Part shown: positions 8,341 to 15,721 of the stretch, piece after piece
Numbering within the stretch: position 1 is the first letter of the stretch
Layout of the letters: every line of letters begins with the position of its first letter
From: Chlamydiota bacterium
Lineage (GTDB): Bacteria > Chlamydiota > Chlamydiia > Chlamydiales > Rhabdochlamydiaceae
NCBI GenBank assembly: GCA_011065225.1
Contig: JAAKFC010000005.1
Coordinates: 1-24,772, forward strand
Reading direction: 5' to 3'
Length of the DNA stretch: 24,772 nucleotides
Made by a program: the position numbers and the translations under genes
Notes under the pieces: model-generated
Database searches by the model: none
What the model was told of the DNA's origin: nothing
Seen by the model: only the letters and a program-made list of their open reading frames with translations

Positions 8341-8356
8341 GAAAACTCTTGAGGCT
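8326..8356 (-). terminator. Rho-independent terminator for the minus-strand P1 gene
   Basis: The stem is AGCCTCA (8331-8337) paired with TGAGGCT (8350-8356). On the minus strand it is followed by TTTTTT (A run at 8326-8331, partly shared with the stem end). It lies over the last codons of the convergent DUF3604 gene, about 27 bases after the P1 stop. Confidence 0.65.
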
Positions 8357-8382
8357 GTTAAAAAAAATCTCTGAATGATTGG

Positions 8383-9012
8383 TTATTTCTTTTCCAATTC
8401 TTTGATTTCTTCCCTCAGCTTATCTTTCACATTTTTTATAAAAGCAGGGACCCCATCCTCATCAATAGGATCATAAGTTATTCCATTATAAGGAACAGGC
8501 TCCAAATTCCTAACAAACTTTGTTGAAGTGACTCGCCGCATGGAATAATTTTCCTCTGCCCAAGCCTCTTTTTTAGAGTAGTTCTCAGGAGCTAAAGTTT
8601 TAATATCTTCAAGAATGAGCATTTTGCGGATATCTGGATCGAGAGATTCGAAAGTTTTCTCCCACCAACTTTTGAATTCTTGATTTGTTTCCCGTTTCAC
8701 TCGTTCTGCAAAAGAATGCGAATAAGCATCCAGTTCTTTCAAATTTTTCTGATGTTTCTCAAGGATTGTCTCTTTCAATTTTAGAGAATCAAAACAGGAA
8801 AAGATTTTTGAAAACAAAAATCTCGCCTTGATATAGACCCAATGAAAAAAAAATTTCATTTTTGTAGTGAACTTTAAAAAAGCGCTAGGTTCTTCCTTAC
8901 CAAATCGAATGGTATCCTTCACATTAAGCGCAATTTGAGATTGGACTGAACTAAAATTCCCTTGAAAACCCACCTTAGAAATGGGGCCTTTCAAATCTAT
9001 GTGCACTACCAT
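8383..9012 (-). CDS. P1: FGK-box membrane-seeking paralogue, 209 residues
   Basis: Unrecognised function; first of five neighbouring minus-strand paralogues. Layout: a polar start, the box SerIle-like IRFGKEEPS (F37-K39), an aromatic, cationic hydrophobic stretch about residues 47-70 (MKFFFHWVYIKARFLF) ending in the Cys patch FSCFDS, then a helical, charged tail. EFKSWWEKTFESLD and DPIDEDGVPAFIKNV align with EFNNWWKKAFDNLG and DPVHDNYVPTYLAKI of P2, making P1 and P2 the closest pair. It follows P2 with a terminator hairpin between them, so it either relies on read-through or has a promoter inside P2. Likely host-interacting or envelope protein by architecture only. Confidence 0.7.
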   Translation of the reverse strand: MVVHIDLKGPISKVGFQGNFSSVQSQIALNVKDTIRFGKEEPSAFLKFTTKMKFFFHWVYIKARFLFSKIFSCFDSLKLKETILEKHQKNLKELDAYSHSFAERVKRETNQEFKSWWEKTFESLDPDIRKMLILEDIKTLAPENYSKKEAWAEENYSMRRVTSTKFVRNLEPVPYNGITYDPIDEDGVPAFIKNVKDKLREEIKELEKK

Positions 9013-9023
9013 AAAACATCCCC

Positions 9024-9056
9024 AAAAAACCTAACCCCGCCCGAAAGGACGGGGTT
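9024..9056 (-). terminator. Terminator hairpin between P2 and P1
   Basis: Stem AACCCCG (9033-9039) pairs with CGGGGTT (9050-9056), extended by two more G-C pairs after one mismatch and capped by a GAAA loop. On the minus strand it is followed by TTTTTT (A run 9024-9029). It lies 13 bases past the P2 stop and its T tract ends only 11 bases before the P1 start. Confidence 0.8.
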
Positions 9057-9069
9057 CAACTAATCTATA

Positions 9070-9744
9070 TTATCCCGCTTCCTTCTCTTTTTCACTACCT
9101 ATGTTACCAATTTGACTATTTAAGTCATCGGCGATTTTAGCAAGATAAGTTGGAACATAGTTATCATGAACTGGATCCCAGGAATTGACGCCATGTGTGC
9201 CAATCTTAAGTTCTTTTACAAATGCGAGCGCATCAGCTTTCCTATCCGAATCTTGATACAAACCTTCTACGTGTTCGGCAATCAGATCTTCAGTTGGATC
9301 CTCACCTTTAAGCTTGTCTTTAGCCCAACCCTCCATATGTTTTTTTATGATAAGGATTTGCCCTCTTTCACCTAGATTATCAAATGCTTTTTTCCACCAA
9401 TTATTAAACTCATCTCTTTCTTTTGAATTCCTACTGGAAACAAATTTTTCTCTTAAAGAACTAAAAGTACTTTTGAGTTGGGTGAGCTCCTCAATGCTAG
9501 CCTTCCCATCTACACTTCTTGAACAATCACAGCAAAAAATGGTTTTGAAAACCGACTTAATCGTTCCCAAAATCCATGAGAATATTCCACCAATTTTGCT
9601 AAAAATGCTTCCACAATAGCCACTTTCATCTTTACCAAATGAAATTCCATCTGAATAACGTGCATTATTTACATGTGATTGCATTAGGATTGCATTTGTC
9701 GCAGGATTTGCAACATCCTTAACTGAATTTACACTATCTATCAT
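9070..9744 (-). CDS. P2: FGK-box membrane-seeking paralogue, 224 residues
   Basis: No known function. Features in order: ISFGKDESG box (F36-K38), hydrophobic segment about residues 45-68 (IFSKIGGIFSWILGTIKSVF), the cysteine patch FCCDCS at about 69-74, then a long charged helical region with EFNNWWKKAFDNLG and a C-terminal DPVHDNYVPTYLAKI block shared with P1. GGAGG stands only four bases before the ATG. The gene has its own promoter and 5' leader (see entries at 9769-9855) and is followed by a strong terminator. Confidence 0.75.
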   Translation of the reverse strand: MIDSVNSVKDVANPATNAILMQSHVNNARYSDGISFGKDESGYCGSIFSKIGGIFSWILGTIKSVFKTIFCCDCSRSVDGKASIEELTQLKSTFSSLREKFVSSRNSKERDEFNNWWKKAFDNLGERGQILIIKKHMEGWAKDKLKGEDPTEDLIAEHVEGLYQDSDRKADALAFVKELKIGTHGVNSWDPVHDNYVPTYLAKIADDLNSQIGNIGSEKEKEAG

Positions 9745-9768
9745 GATACCTCCAAAAAATTTCCTCTT

Positions 9769-9805
9769 ATTGGCAATTTCTAAAATATCGCTTTGTCATT
9801 GCCAA
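9769..9805 (-). promoter_or_regulatory. Inverted repeat in the P2 5' leader
   Basis: TTGGCAAT (9769-9776) and ATTGCCAA (9798-9805) are perfect 8-base complements with a 21-base loop, ending 15 bases before the GGAGG ribosome-binding site. It lies downstream of the predicted P2 promoter, so it is either an RNA stem in the leader or an operator. Confidence 0.4.
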
Positions 9806-9826
9806 CACGCTTAAACTTGGCTCAGA

Positions 9827-9855
9827 AGTATAGTCCATGGAAGGAATTAAAAAAA
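9827..9855 (-). promoter_or_regulatory. Predicted promoter of P2
   Basis: On the minus strand TATACT (9827-9832) has a T7 tract at 9849-9855 in the -35 position. The same T-tract arrangement is seen before the FGK repeat gene and the TPR gene. It would give a leader of about 75 bases. Confidence 0.45.
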
Positions 9856-9889
9856 GGAATTTTTACTTCCCCCATGAATCTATCTCATT

Positions 9890-9920
9890 AAAAAAAAAGG
9901 AAAGCACTCATGCACTTTCC
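9890..9920 (-). terminator. Rho-independent terminator of P3
   Basis: On the minus strand a nine-pair stem with two G-U wobbles (hairpin 9899-9920) and an ATGA loop is followed by nine T (A run 9890-9898). It lies 26 bases past the P3 stop. Confidence 0.82.
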
Positions 9921-9945
9921 CATTTTTTCGGACGAGAAGAACTTC

Positions 9946-10527
9946 TTAACTACTTGCATTCTCACTTGCTTCAACTACAAGACGTGCTAGATAAGTTTCC
10001 AACCAATTAATATCCATGTCACTGATACTCTTTTCTGCTTTCTCTCGAAGGTCTTTTCCATTTTCCTTTATCCATTCTTCCTTTTCTTTCTCGGTAGCTT
10101 TAGACCCTTTAGCAGCACTTGCATGCACATCCATAAATGCATTTAATATTTCTTCTTTTGCTCCAGGGATTTGATTACAAAAATCTTTCCAAGCAGCAGA
10201 TTTTTCTTCATTGGTTGCGTCGACTTTTTTCCAGACTTCAAGAACTTTTTCGACGCCTTTTTTTATTTCCTCACGAGATGGTTTGTCCGAACAATATAAT
10301 CCGCAAGTCACGACACATAGGACTTTTTTCACACAGAGCCACATCAGATTAGGGACAAAACAGAGCCATCGCGTTGCACAAGCGCCCCAACTTTCTTTTT
10401 TCTGATCAGAAGATGCGATTGTATCTTCGTTCTTTTTGCCAAATTCATTTCTTTGTTGAACTACGCTCTTTGAGAATAGCTCTAATGGGGCTTGGTTGGA
10501 AGTGCTCCCAACAGGTTTGATAACCAT
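9946..10527 (-). CDS. P3: FGK-box membrane-seeking paralogue, 193 residues
   Basis: No known function. The box is EFGKKNED (F29-K31). The hydrophobic segment, about residues 47-78 (ACATRWLCFVPNLMWLCVKKVLCVVTCGLYC), is the most cysteine-rich of the family with six Cys. The rest is a Lys/Glu-rich helical region including WKKVDATNEEKSAAWKDF, and ends WLETYLARLVVEASENASS. A textbook AAGGAG (10535-10540) stands seven bases before the ATG. It has its own TATAAT (10595-10600) and terminator, so it is a single-gene unit. Confidence 0.75.
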   Translation of the reverse strand: MVIKPVGSTSNQAPLELFSKSVVQQRNEFGKKNEDTIASSDQKKESWGACATRWLCFVPNLMWLCVKKVLCVVTCGLYCSDKPSREEIKKGVEKVLEVWKKVDATNEEKSAAWKDFCNQIPGAKEEILNAFMDVHASAAKGSKATEKEKEEWIKENGKDLREKAEKSISDMDINWLETYLARLVVEASENASS

Positions 10528-10551
10528 AATGTTACTCCTTTAATGTTTATC

Positions 10552-10574
10552 GCAATGTCCTTTTGAGACAATGC
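10552..10574 (-). promoter_or_regulatory. Imperfect hairpin in the P3 5' leader
   Basis: GCAATGTC (10552-10559) and GACAATGC (10567-10574) form seven of eight pairs around a 7-base loop on the minus strand, between the predicted start of transcription and the ribosome-binding site. Its placement resembles the inverted repeat in the P2 leader. Confidence 0.3.
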
Positions 10575-10594
10575 TTTTTGTGAAGACGAGCAGT

Positions 10595-10600
10595 ATTATA
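10595..10600 (-). promoter_or_regulatory. Predicted -10 element of P3
   Basis: Perfect TATAAT on the minus strand, 68 bases before the P3 start and downstream of the P4 terminator. No convincing -35 hexamer is seen at 16-18 bases. Confidence 0.5.
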
Positions 10601-10642
10601 GCATAAAGAAAAATTAAAGGAAGGACAAAGCGAATCTACTTG

Positions 10643-10672
10643 AAAAAATAGACCCTATTCCAATGAATAAGG
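10643..10672 (-). terminator. Rho-independent terminator of the P5-P4 operon
   Basis: On the minus strand CCTTATTC (10665-10672) pairs with GAATAGGG (10653-10660) over all eight positions with one G-U pair and a four-base loop, followed four bases later by TTTTTT (10643-10648). Confidence 0.75.
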
Positions 10673-10710
10673 CCGATAGAGGATGGGAATATATGTCAAA
10701 CAACTTGCTC

Positions 10711-11295
10711 TTATTTTGTCTTCTCTTTTATTTCATCATCAAAGGATTTCACAGCTTCTTCAAGAACTTCATTGTTTGCAATATTGCCGAAATAATCCTT
10801 ATAGAATTTGATCGAATTCCGATTCTTTTTGAACTCTTCGATTTGTTTGGCTCTATCCAAAATGCCTTTGCGTTTTTCAAGTACATAACCAATGTGCTCA
10901 CGAAATCGCTCTTGAGCTGCATCAGAGAGTCCTCTGAAAGCTTTTTCGAATTGTTTCTGACGGTCTGTTAGATGATTCCCATGTTTGGAAGGAAAAATAG
11001 CCATGTAGATAGTCTCAAAAACATCTTTTGTCCCTTCCCAGTCTATTGCGTTGCTGTCACTATAACCACAGCAACAAAATACATAATTTCGCAAAAACTT
11101 TGCCACTTGTGAAAAGAGCCAGAGGAAAAGTCGGCCTGGAACACTTAACACAGTATAGATTTTGTTTCTTACTCCATCTTTTTTTGCTGAGCTAATAGAG
11201 GATTGATATTCACATGGTATCGTATTTCGCATGACCGGAATGCTAGAATCGAAATAATTAGAATTTGCTGTTCCGACCTTACTGACATAAACCAT
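10711..11295 (-). CDS. P4: FGK-family paralogue with degenerate box, 194 residues
   Basis: No known function. At the place of the FGK box it has ISSAKKDG (residues ~34-41). Then comes a hydrophobic segment about 47-70 (VLSVPGRLFLWLFSQVAKFL) followed by the cysteine patch FCCCGYSD, and a helical region with QFEKAFRGLSDAAQERFREHIGYV that aligns in pattern with the WW-K-F blocks of P1 and P2. AAGGAG lies six bases before the ATG, inside the end of P5, and only three bases separate the two genes, so P5-P4 are one transcription unit. Confidence 0.72.
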   Translation of the reverse strand: MVYVSKVGTANSNYFDSSIPVMRNTIPCEYQSSISSAKKDGVRNKIYTVLSVPGRLFLWLFSQVAKFLRNYVFCCCGYSDSNAIDWEGTKDVFETIYMAIFPSKHGNHLTDRQKQFEKAFRGLSDAAQERFREHIGYVLEKRKGILDRAKQIEEFKKNRNSIKFYKDYFGNIANNEVLEEAVKSFDDEIKEKTK

Positions 11296-11298
11296 TGC

Positions 11299-11856
11299 TC
11301 ACTCCTTGGAATAACCTTCTAATTTTTCAGATGCTTGCCAAAGGGCATGCCCCATTACTTGTATTTCCTGCTGCTCTTGGGGTTTGTTATCATCCTTAAT
11401 TTTAAGAAATGGATCGTTAAGAATCTTTTTACAAAAAACGTTCAGATCTTTTTCTTTGAGTTCAGATTCAGCTTCTTTGAGAATTTCTTTGATTGATTCT
11501 TCTACTAGCTCTCTTATCTGAGAATCGAGTTTTTTATAGTCTTTTCTTAGCTCTTTTTTGTTTTCAGAAGAGGGCACAGCACATTTTTCATAATATTCAT
11601 CAATATACTTACTGAGTTCGTTTTTAAGCTGATTTTGCTGCTCTTCCTCGGAATCAAAACAGAAAAAAAAGATCTTGTATTTGATCCACGAGAAAACCAT
11701 CAAAAAGAAATTTTTTAAAGTGTCGAAAAACTGGGATGAATCTCTTTTTCCAAAGCGAATGGAGCTCTGACAAGGATCAGATACAAATTTTCCTATGGAA
11801 AAGTCAACCGAAAGGATTTCTCTTGCCGCTTTAGGGCCTGACACTGAATCTACCAT
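11299..11856 (-). CDS. P5: FGK-box membrane-seeking paralogue, 185 residues
   Basis: No known function; promoter-proximal gene of the P5-P4 pair. The box is SIRFGKRDSS (F35-K37), close to IRFGKEEPS of P1. The hydrophobic aromatic segment about residues 43-65 (FFDTLKNFFLMVFSWIKYKIFFF) runs into CFDSEE, matching SCFDS of P1. The remainder is charged and helical (many Glu and Lys). No clear Shine-Dalgarno precedes the ATG, unlike P2-P4. It faces away from the HEAT gene with an 88-base gap in which I could not fix a promoter. Confidence 0.72.
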   Translation of the reverse strand: MVDSVSGPKAAREILSVDFSIGKFVSDPCQSSIRFGKRDSSQFFDTLKNFFLMVFSWIKYKIFFFCFDSEEEQQNQLKNELSKYIDEYYEKCAVPSSENKKELRKDYKKLDSQIRELVEESIKEILKEAESELKEKDLNVFCKKILNDPFLKIKDDNKPQEQQEIQVMGHALWQASEKLEGYSKE

Positions 11857-11944
11857 GGCAAAAGAGGATAACTATTAAAGGAAATTTTGCAAAGAATAAA
11901 AACTTTCTCTGGAGATCTATCGAAAAGACTGTTATGAAGATGGC

Positions 11945-13609
11945 ATGAGAATTTTGCTACTTGCAATACTCACAATCGCTTCCTTCTCTCTCTGTGGTGC
12001 AATCAATAAAAATCAAATCACCTATCTGATGCAAGCAGGAGAAATGGAAAAGTCCGTTACCCTCTATTTTCGCTATAAAAATGAATTGGGAAAGCACGAC
12101 TTTGAGATCCTGCAGCAGATGGCATTCATCCTTCTTGAGCAAGGAGCGCGAAGTCCAGATCAGCAGACACAACTTCTCTCTATCTATGGCTCCGGAATTG
12201 CCAATGTCTCTTCCTCTCTTGATATCCTAGAAGCCGGGATCAAAAGTTCTCATGCCGAAACACAGGTGGCTTCTATCCAATTTTTAGGAGGCATGCAAGA
12301 TGACCGCAGTGACGAATTGCTTGTTAAAGCAATGTCTTCGGAGTTCTTTTTCGCCCGAATGGAGGCCGCGCTTCATCTTGCAAGACGCAAACACAAAACT
12401 TCTGTGGGACAAATTGAATCTCTAATGTATCGGGTGCCGCCACCGGCCCGCTTTTTCTTTCCCCAATTCTTTGCTCTCATTGGAACTTCTGATGCCATTG
12501 CGATCTTGCGCCATTTAATGGAGGACAAGGTTCCTGCCGTACGGGTCGAAGCTCTCTTAAGCGCCGCCCGCTTTGGAAGGGATGACCTTTTGCCCGCCAT
12601 TCGGATGAATATCACCCACCTCAATGTAGCAGAGAAAGAAGCTGCTGCCCACGCAGTGGGGATTTTGAAAGATTCAAAATCAATCAGGAAATTAAAGCGA
12701 CTTTTTGAGTCTTCTCCCTTAAATGTGCAAATTGCAGCAGCACGTTCGCTCTATCTATTAGGGGATAGGGAGACAAAAAATTTCATCATTCAAAAAGCAA
12801 GCGCTGGAGACCTCTTTGCCATCGTTGCTCTCGCAGATATCGTGGAAGGGAAAGATACTCTCGCTCAACTTTGTCATCATCCAGAACTTGCCATTCGAAT
12901 CAATGCAGCTCTTTCTCTTTTAAAACATCGCGATCCTCGCTCTGAGCATGCGCTTCTTGAAATTTTAGTGCGCGATGTCAGGGATATGGGTTTTATGCCC
13001 CAGGTTTCTATAGGAAAAACCCTTTTAGCTTTTAAACCTGTCTTTTCCACAGCGCAACAAGAAAATACCTTTTTCGATGTGCCGGGCGCCACGCTTGCTA
13101 TTCGGCAGCAAGTACTACTTGATGCAATGAATCTTTCGGAGAAAGTATTTTTGAAGCTAGCGAAAGTGATTTTTGAAAGTGGGCAAACCGATCTAATTCC
13201 CTCTCTTGTAATGCTGCTCGAGAATCTGCAGACGCCTGCAGCTACATCTCTTCTCATTTTGAAAAGCAGTCAAGCAGGAATGCCTCTCATTCGGGCCTAT
13301 TGTAATCTGGCTCTTTATCGAATGGGTAAAGAGGGGCCCTATGGGGACTATCTGAAAGAATGGATCGACCGCAATAAAAATAGCGAAATGATCCGCTTTC
13401 GTCCCCTTATTCCGATGGATAAGCGACTTGGTGACTCGCCACATGAACTCACTCCAGAAGACAGCTCTCGTCTTCTCATTGAAGCCTATCAAACTCTTGC
13501 AGAAAAACAACAAGGGAGCAGTATCGAAATTCTCCTCGAAGCCATGCGCGATGGGAATCCAAAAAACCGCTATGTTTTAGCAGGTCTTTTGCTGAGAACT
13601 CTTCAGTAA
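11945..13609 (+). CDS. Exported HEAT-repeat protein, 554 residues
   Basis: Begins with a signal peptide (MRILLLAILTIASFSLCGA). The SLC may be a weak lipobox, so a lipoprotein is possible, but type I cleavage after GA fits as well. From about residue 60 to 450 the sequence is a series of helical pairs typical of HEAT repeats, for example LDILEAGIKSSHAETQVASIQFLGG, LLVKAMSSEFFFARMEAALHLAR and LRHLMEDKVPAVRVEALLSAARFG. Such proteins are scaffolds; the partner is unknown. It ends 30 bases before the LptD-like gene and is probably co-transcribed, which hints at an envelope role. Confidence 0.8.
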   Translation: MRILLLAILTIASFSLCGAINKNQITYLMQAGEMEKSVTLYFRYKNELGKHDFEILQQMAFILLEQGARSPDQQTQLLSIYGSGIANVSSSLDILEAGIKSSHAETQVASIQFLGGMQDDRSDELLVKAMSSEFFFARMEAALHLARRKHKTSVGQIESLMYRVPPPARFFFPQFFALIGTSDAIAILRHLMEDKVPAVRVEALLSAARFGRDDLLPAIRMNITHLNVAEKEAAAHAVGILKDSKSIRKLKRLFESSPLNVQIAAARSLYLLGDRETKNFIIQKASAGDLFAIVALADIVEGKDTLAQLCHHPELAIRINAALSLLKHRDPRSEHALLEILVRDVRDMGFMPQVSIGKTLLAFKPVFSTAQQENTFFDVPGATLAIRQQVLLDAMNLSEKVFLKLAKVIFESGQTDLIPSLVMLLENLQTPAATSLLILKSSQAGMPLIRAYCNLALYRMGKEGPYGDYLKEWIDRNKNSEMIRFRPLIPMDKRLGDSPHELTPEDSSRLLIEAYQTLAEKQQGSSIEILLEAMRDGNPKNRYVLAGLLLRTLQ

Positions 13610-13639
13610 TTTACCTACTTCAGCTATACTCCTTTCTTA

Positions 13640-15721
13640 ATGAATTTTCGATCGATTGCTATTGCTGTTTCTCTTGCTTTTACTGCACCCATTTTTGCCG
13701 AAAAGAGCGATGAGTTTGTCATCAACTTGAAGGATCCCGAGTATTCTGAAGGGATTGTGAAAACCGAAAAAGGTGGAGTTATTACTGCTCCTTCTCTTCG
13801 GATCCAGGCACAGAAAATCACATATATCAATACAAAAGATGAGCAAAAAATTTCTGCCGAAGGTGACCTGATGATGGAATATCAGGGCCATATCTTCGTC
13901 GGGAAAAAGCTAGATTTCGATCTCCTTTCGAAAACGGGATGTCTTATTGATGGCCGGACAAAAGATGGTGGCTGGTATTTGGGAGGCGATCGAATTGAGC
14001 TTCATTCAGATGGCAATTTCACCATTTATGGGGCTTTTATTACAACGAGCGTGAGCCGCTTAAATACTTGGGAAATTCGAGCAAAGTCGGCACAAATTAC
14101 AGATGGGAATCTCCTTTCTGCAAAAGATGTCCGATTTAAAGTGATGAATTTCCCCTTGCTTTGGCTCCCTTCATACAAAACAGATTTAAAAAAATTCAAA
14201 GACCCGCCCATTCGTCATCGTTTTTTGTGGGATAAGGGACTCGGGCCCAAAATTTCAAGTCGCTATCGCTTTTATGCTACAGAAACATTTAGTGCATTTG
14301 CTCGTTTTGATTTGCGTTATAATTTGCAAAAAAAACAGTTTGGGCCAGGAGGAGCCCTTGAAGCCGATTACCTTTCTAAAGATAAGAGGACGTTATTTCA
14401 GACGAAAAACTACGGCGCTCTCGATAAAATCTTTCCCAATGAGAATGGGGATATCCGTTACCGCTTTCAGGGAATCTACAAGACAAAAAGCGAAGATGAA
14501 TATATGCACTTCCACGTCCAATGGGATCGACTTAGCGACAATAGGATGGTCAGCGATTTCAAAGATTCTGATTTCGAGATCAATACCCAAAAGACAACCT
14601 ATTTGGAGTTTTCAAAGTACCACGAGTGGGCATTTGGCAATCTCACTGTCCGCCCCCGTATCAATTCCTTTCAGAGCTTAGCTCAAGAACTACCTTCTGG
14701 AGTCCTTGGACTCCATCCCGCTGAAATCTGGAAGACGGGAATCATCATGGAAAACTATGCCAGCGGCTCTTATCTCGATTATACATTTGCCAATGTAGTC
14801 GATAAACAACTCAAAGATCGCAAAGCAGGACGACTCGAGACATTGAACTCGATTTATCGTCCCTTTTCTCTCAGCGGAATGACCGTCACGCCCCGCGCTG
14901 GACTTGTTGGCATCTACTATAGCAATGGGCCAGAGCGGAATGCCGTAGGGCAATTTCTTTTTACCTATGGCGGCGATGCAAACATCCGCTTTTCAAAAGT
15001 ATTTCCCAGCTTCAAGCACACAGCCATCCCCTATGCAGAATATTTGGGATATACAAAGCCAAGAGCCACAGTCAACAACTATTTTGTATTCGATATTCAC
15101 GATGGATATGATCGACTAGACCAAGTCCGTTTTGGGCTCCGACAGCTATTTTTTACAAAAGACAATTCGATTTTCTTACCCGGCTTTATCCTTGATCTCT
15201 ATGCTTATAGCTTCTGGGGAGCAAATTCCTTTGATCAGCGGATCCCCAAACTTTTTGCCGATTTTGAACTCAATCGACAAAGCTATGCTGTTCTCGGAGG
15301 CCTCGGCTGGAATTTGCAAGAAAGCGTGATCGATTACGGAAATATCCAATTTCTATGGACCGTCAGTTCGACCTTTGCTTTTGGAGTTGAATTCCGCCAT
15401 AGAAGTGAATTTTGGTGGAGAAAATCAATCCATGATAATTTTGTCGTCGATTTTGCCCGCCCCTTGGATGAGCTACTCACCTCTCCCCTCTCGGATCGGC
15501 GCAATACATTTCTCACGAAAGCCCATCTTCGTCTCTCTCCTAGATGGAACGTGCAGCTTCAAACTTTTCATGGTTGGGATCGCAAAAATGAGCCCCACTA
15601 CAATGGGGCAAAACTCGATTTATACACGATGCTCACTGGCAGCTGGCAGATGAAACTTTCCTACGAGTACATGCCCAATGAGACGTACCGCTTCTCTTAT
15701 AGTTTTAAATTAATTAAATAA
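13640..15721 (+). CDS. lptD: LptD/OstA-like LPS-assembly outer-membrane protein
   Basis: 693 residues. A signal peptide (MNFRSIAIAVSLAFTAPIFA) is followed by an OstA/LptA-type domain at about residues 30-160, with repeated strand pairs such as APSLRIQAQKITYINT and KISAEGDLMMEYQGHIFVGKKLDFD, including VMNFPLLWLPSYKT. The remaining ~500 residues are alternating amphipathic, aromatic strands of a beta-barrel, ending YRFSYSFKLIK. LptD inserts lipopolysaccharide into the outer leaflet. It is somewhat shorter than the E. coli protein. Its stop overlaps the stop of the convergent FGK repeat gene by eight bases. Confidence 0.8.
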   Translation: MNFRSIAIAVSLAFTAPIFAEKSDEFVINLKDPEYSEGIVKTEKGGVITAPSLRIQAQKITYINTKDEQKISAEGDLMMEYQGHIFVGKKLDFDLLSKTGCLIDGRTKDGGWYLGGDRIELHSDGNFTIYGAFITTSVSRLNTWEIRAKSAQITDGNLLSAKDVRFKVMNFPLLWLPSYKTDLKKFKDPPIRHRFLWDKGLGPKISSRYRFYATETFSAFARFDLRYNLQKKQFGPGGALEADYLSKDKRTLFQTKNYGALDKIFPNENGDIRYRFQGIYKTKSEDEYMHFHVQWDRLSDNRMVSDFKDSDFEINTQKTTYLEFSKYHEWAFGNLTVRPRINSFQSLAQELPSGVLGLHPAEIWKTGIIMENYASGSYLDYTFANVVDKQLKDRKAGRLETLNSIYRPFSLSGMTVTPRAGLVGIYYSNGPERNAVGQFLFTYGGDANIRFSKVFPSFKHTAIPYAEYLGYTKPRATVNNYFVFDIHDGYDRLDQVRFGLRQLFFTKDNSIFLPGFILDLYAYSFWGANSFDQRIPKLFADFELNRQSYAVLGGLGWNLQESVIDYGNIQFLWTVSSTFAFGVEFRHRSEFWWRKSIHDNFVVDFARPLDELLTSPLSDRRNTFLTKAHLRLSPRWNVQLQTFHGWDRKNEPHYNGAKLDLYTMLTGSWQMKLSYEYMPNETYRFSYSFKLIK

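Noticed and set aside
10663..10971. Plus-strand 102-residue hydrophobic frame
   Set aside because: Antisense to P4, with no promoter or ribosome-binding site. Its start region is the P4 terminator.
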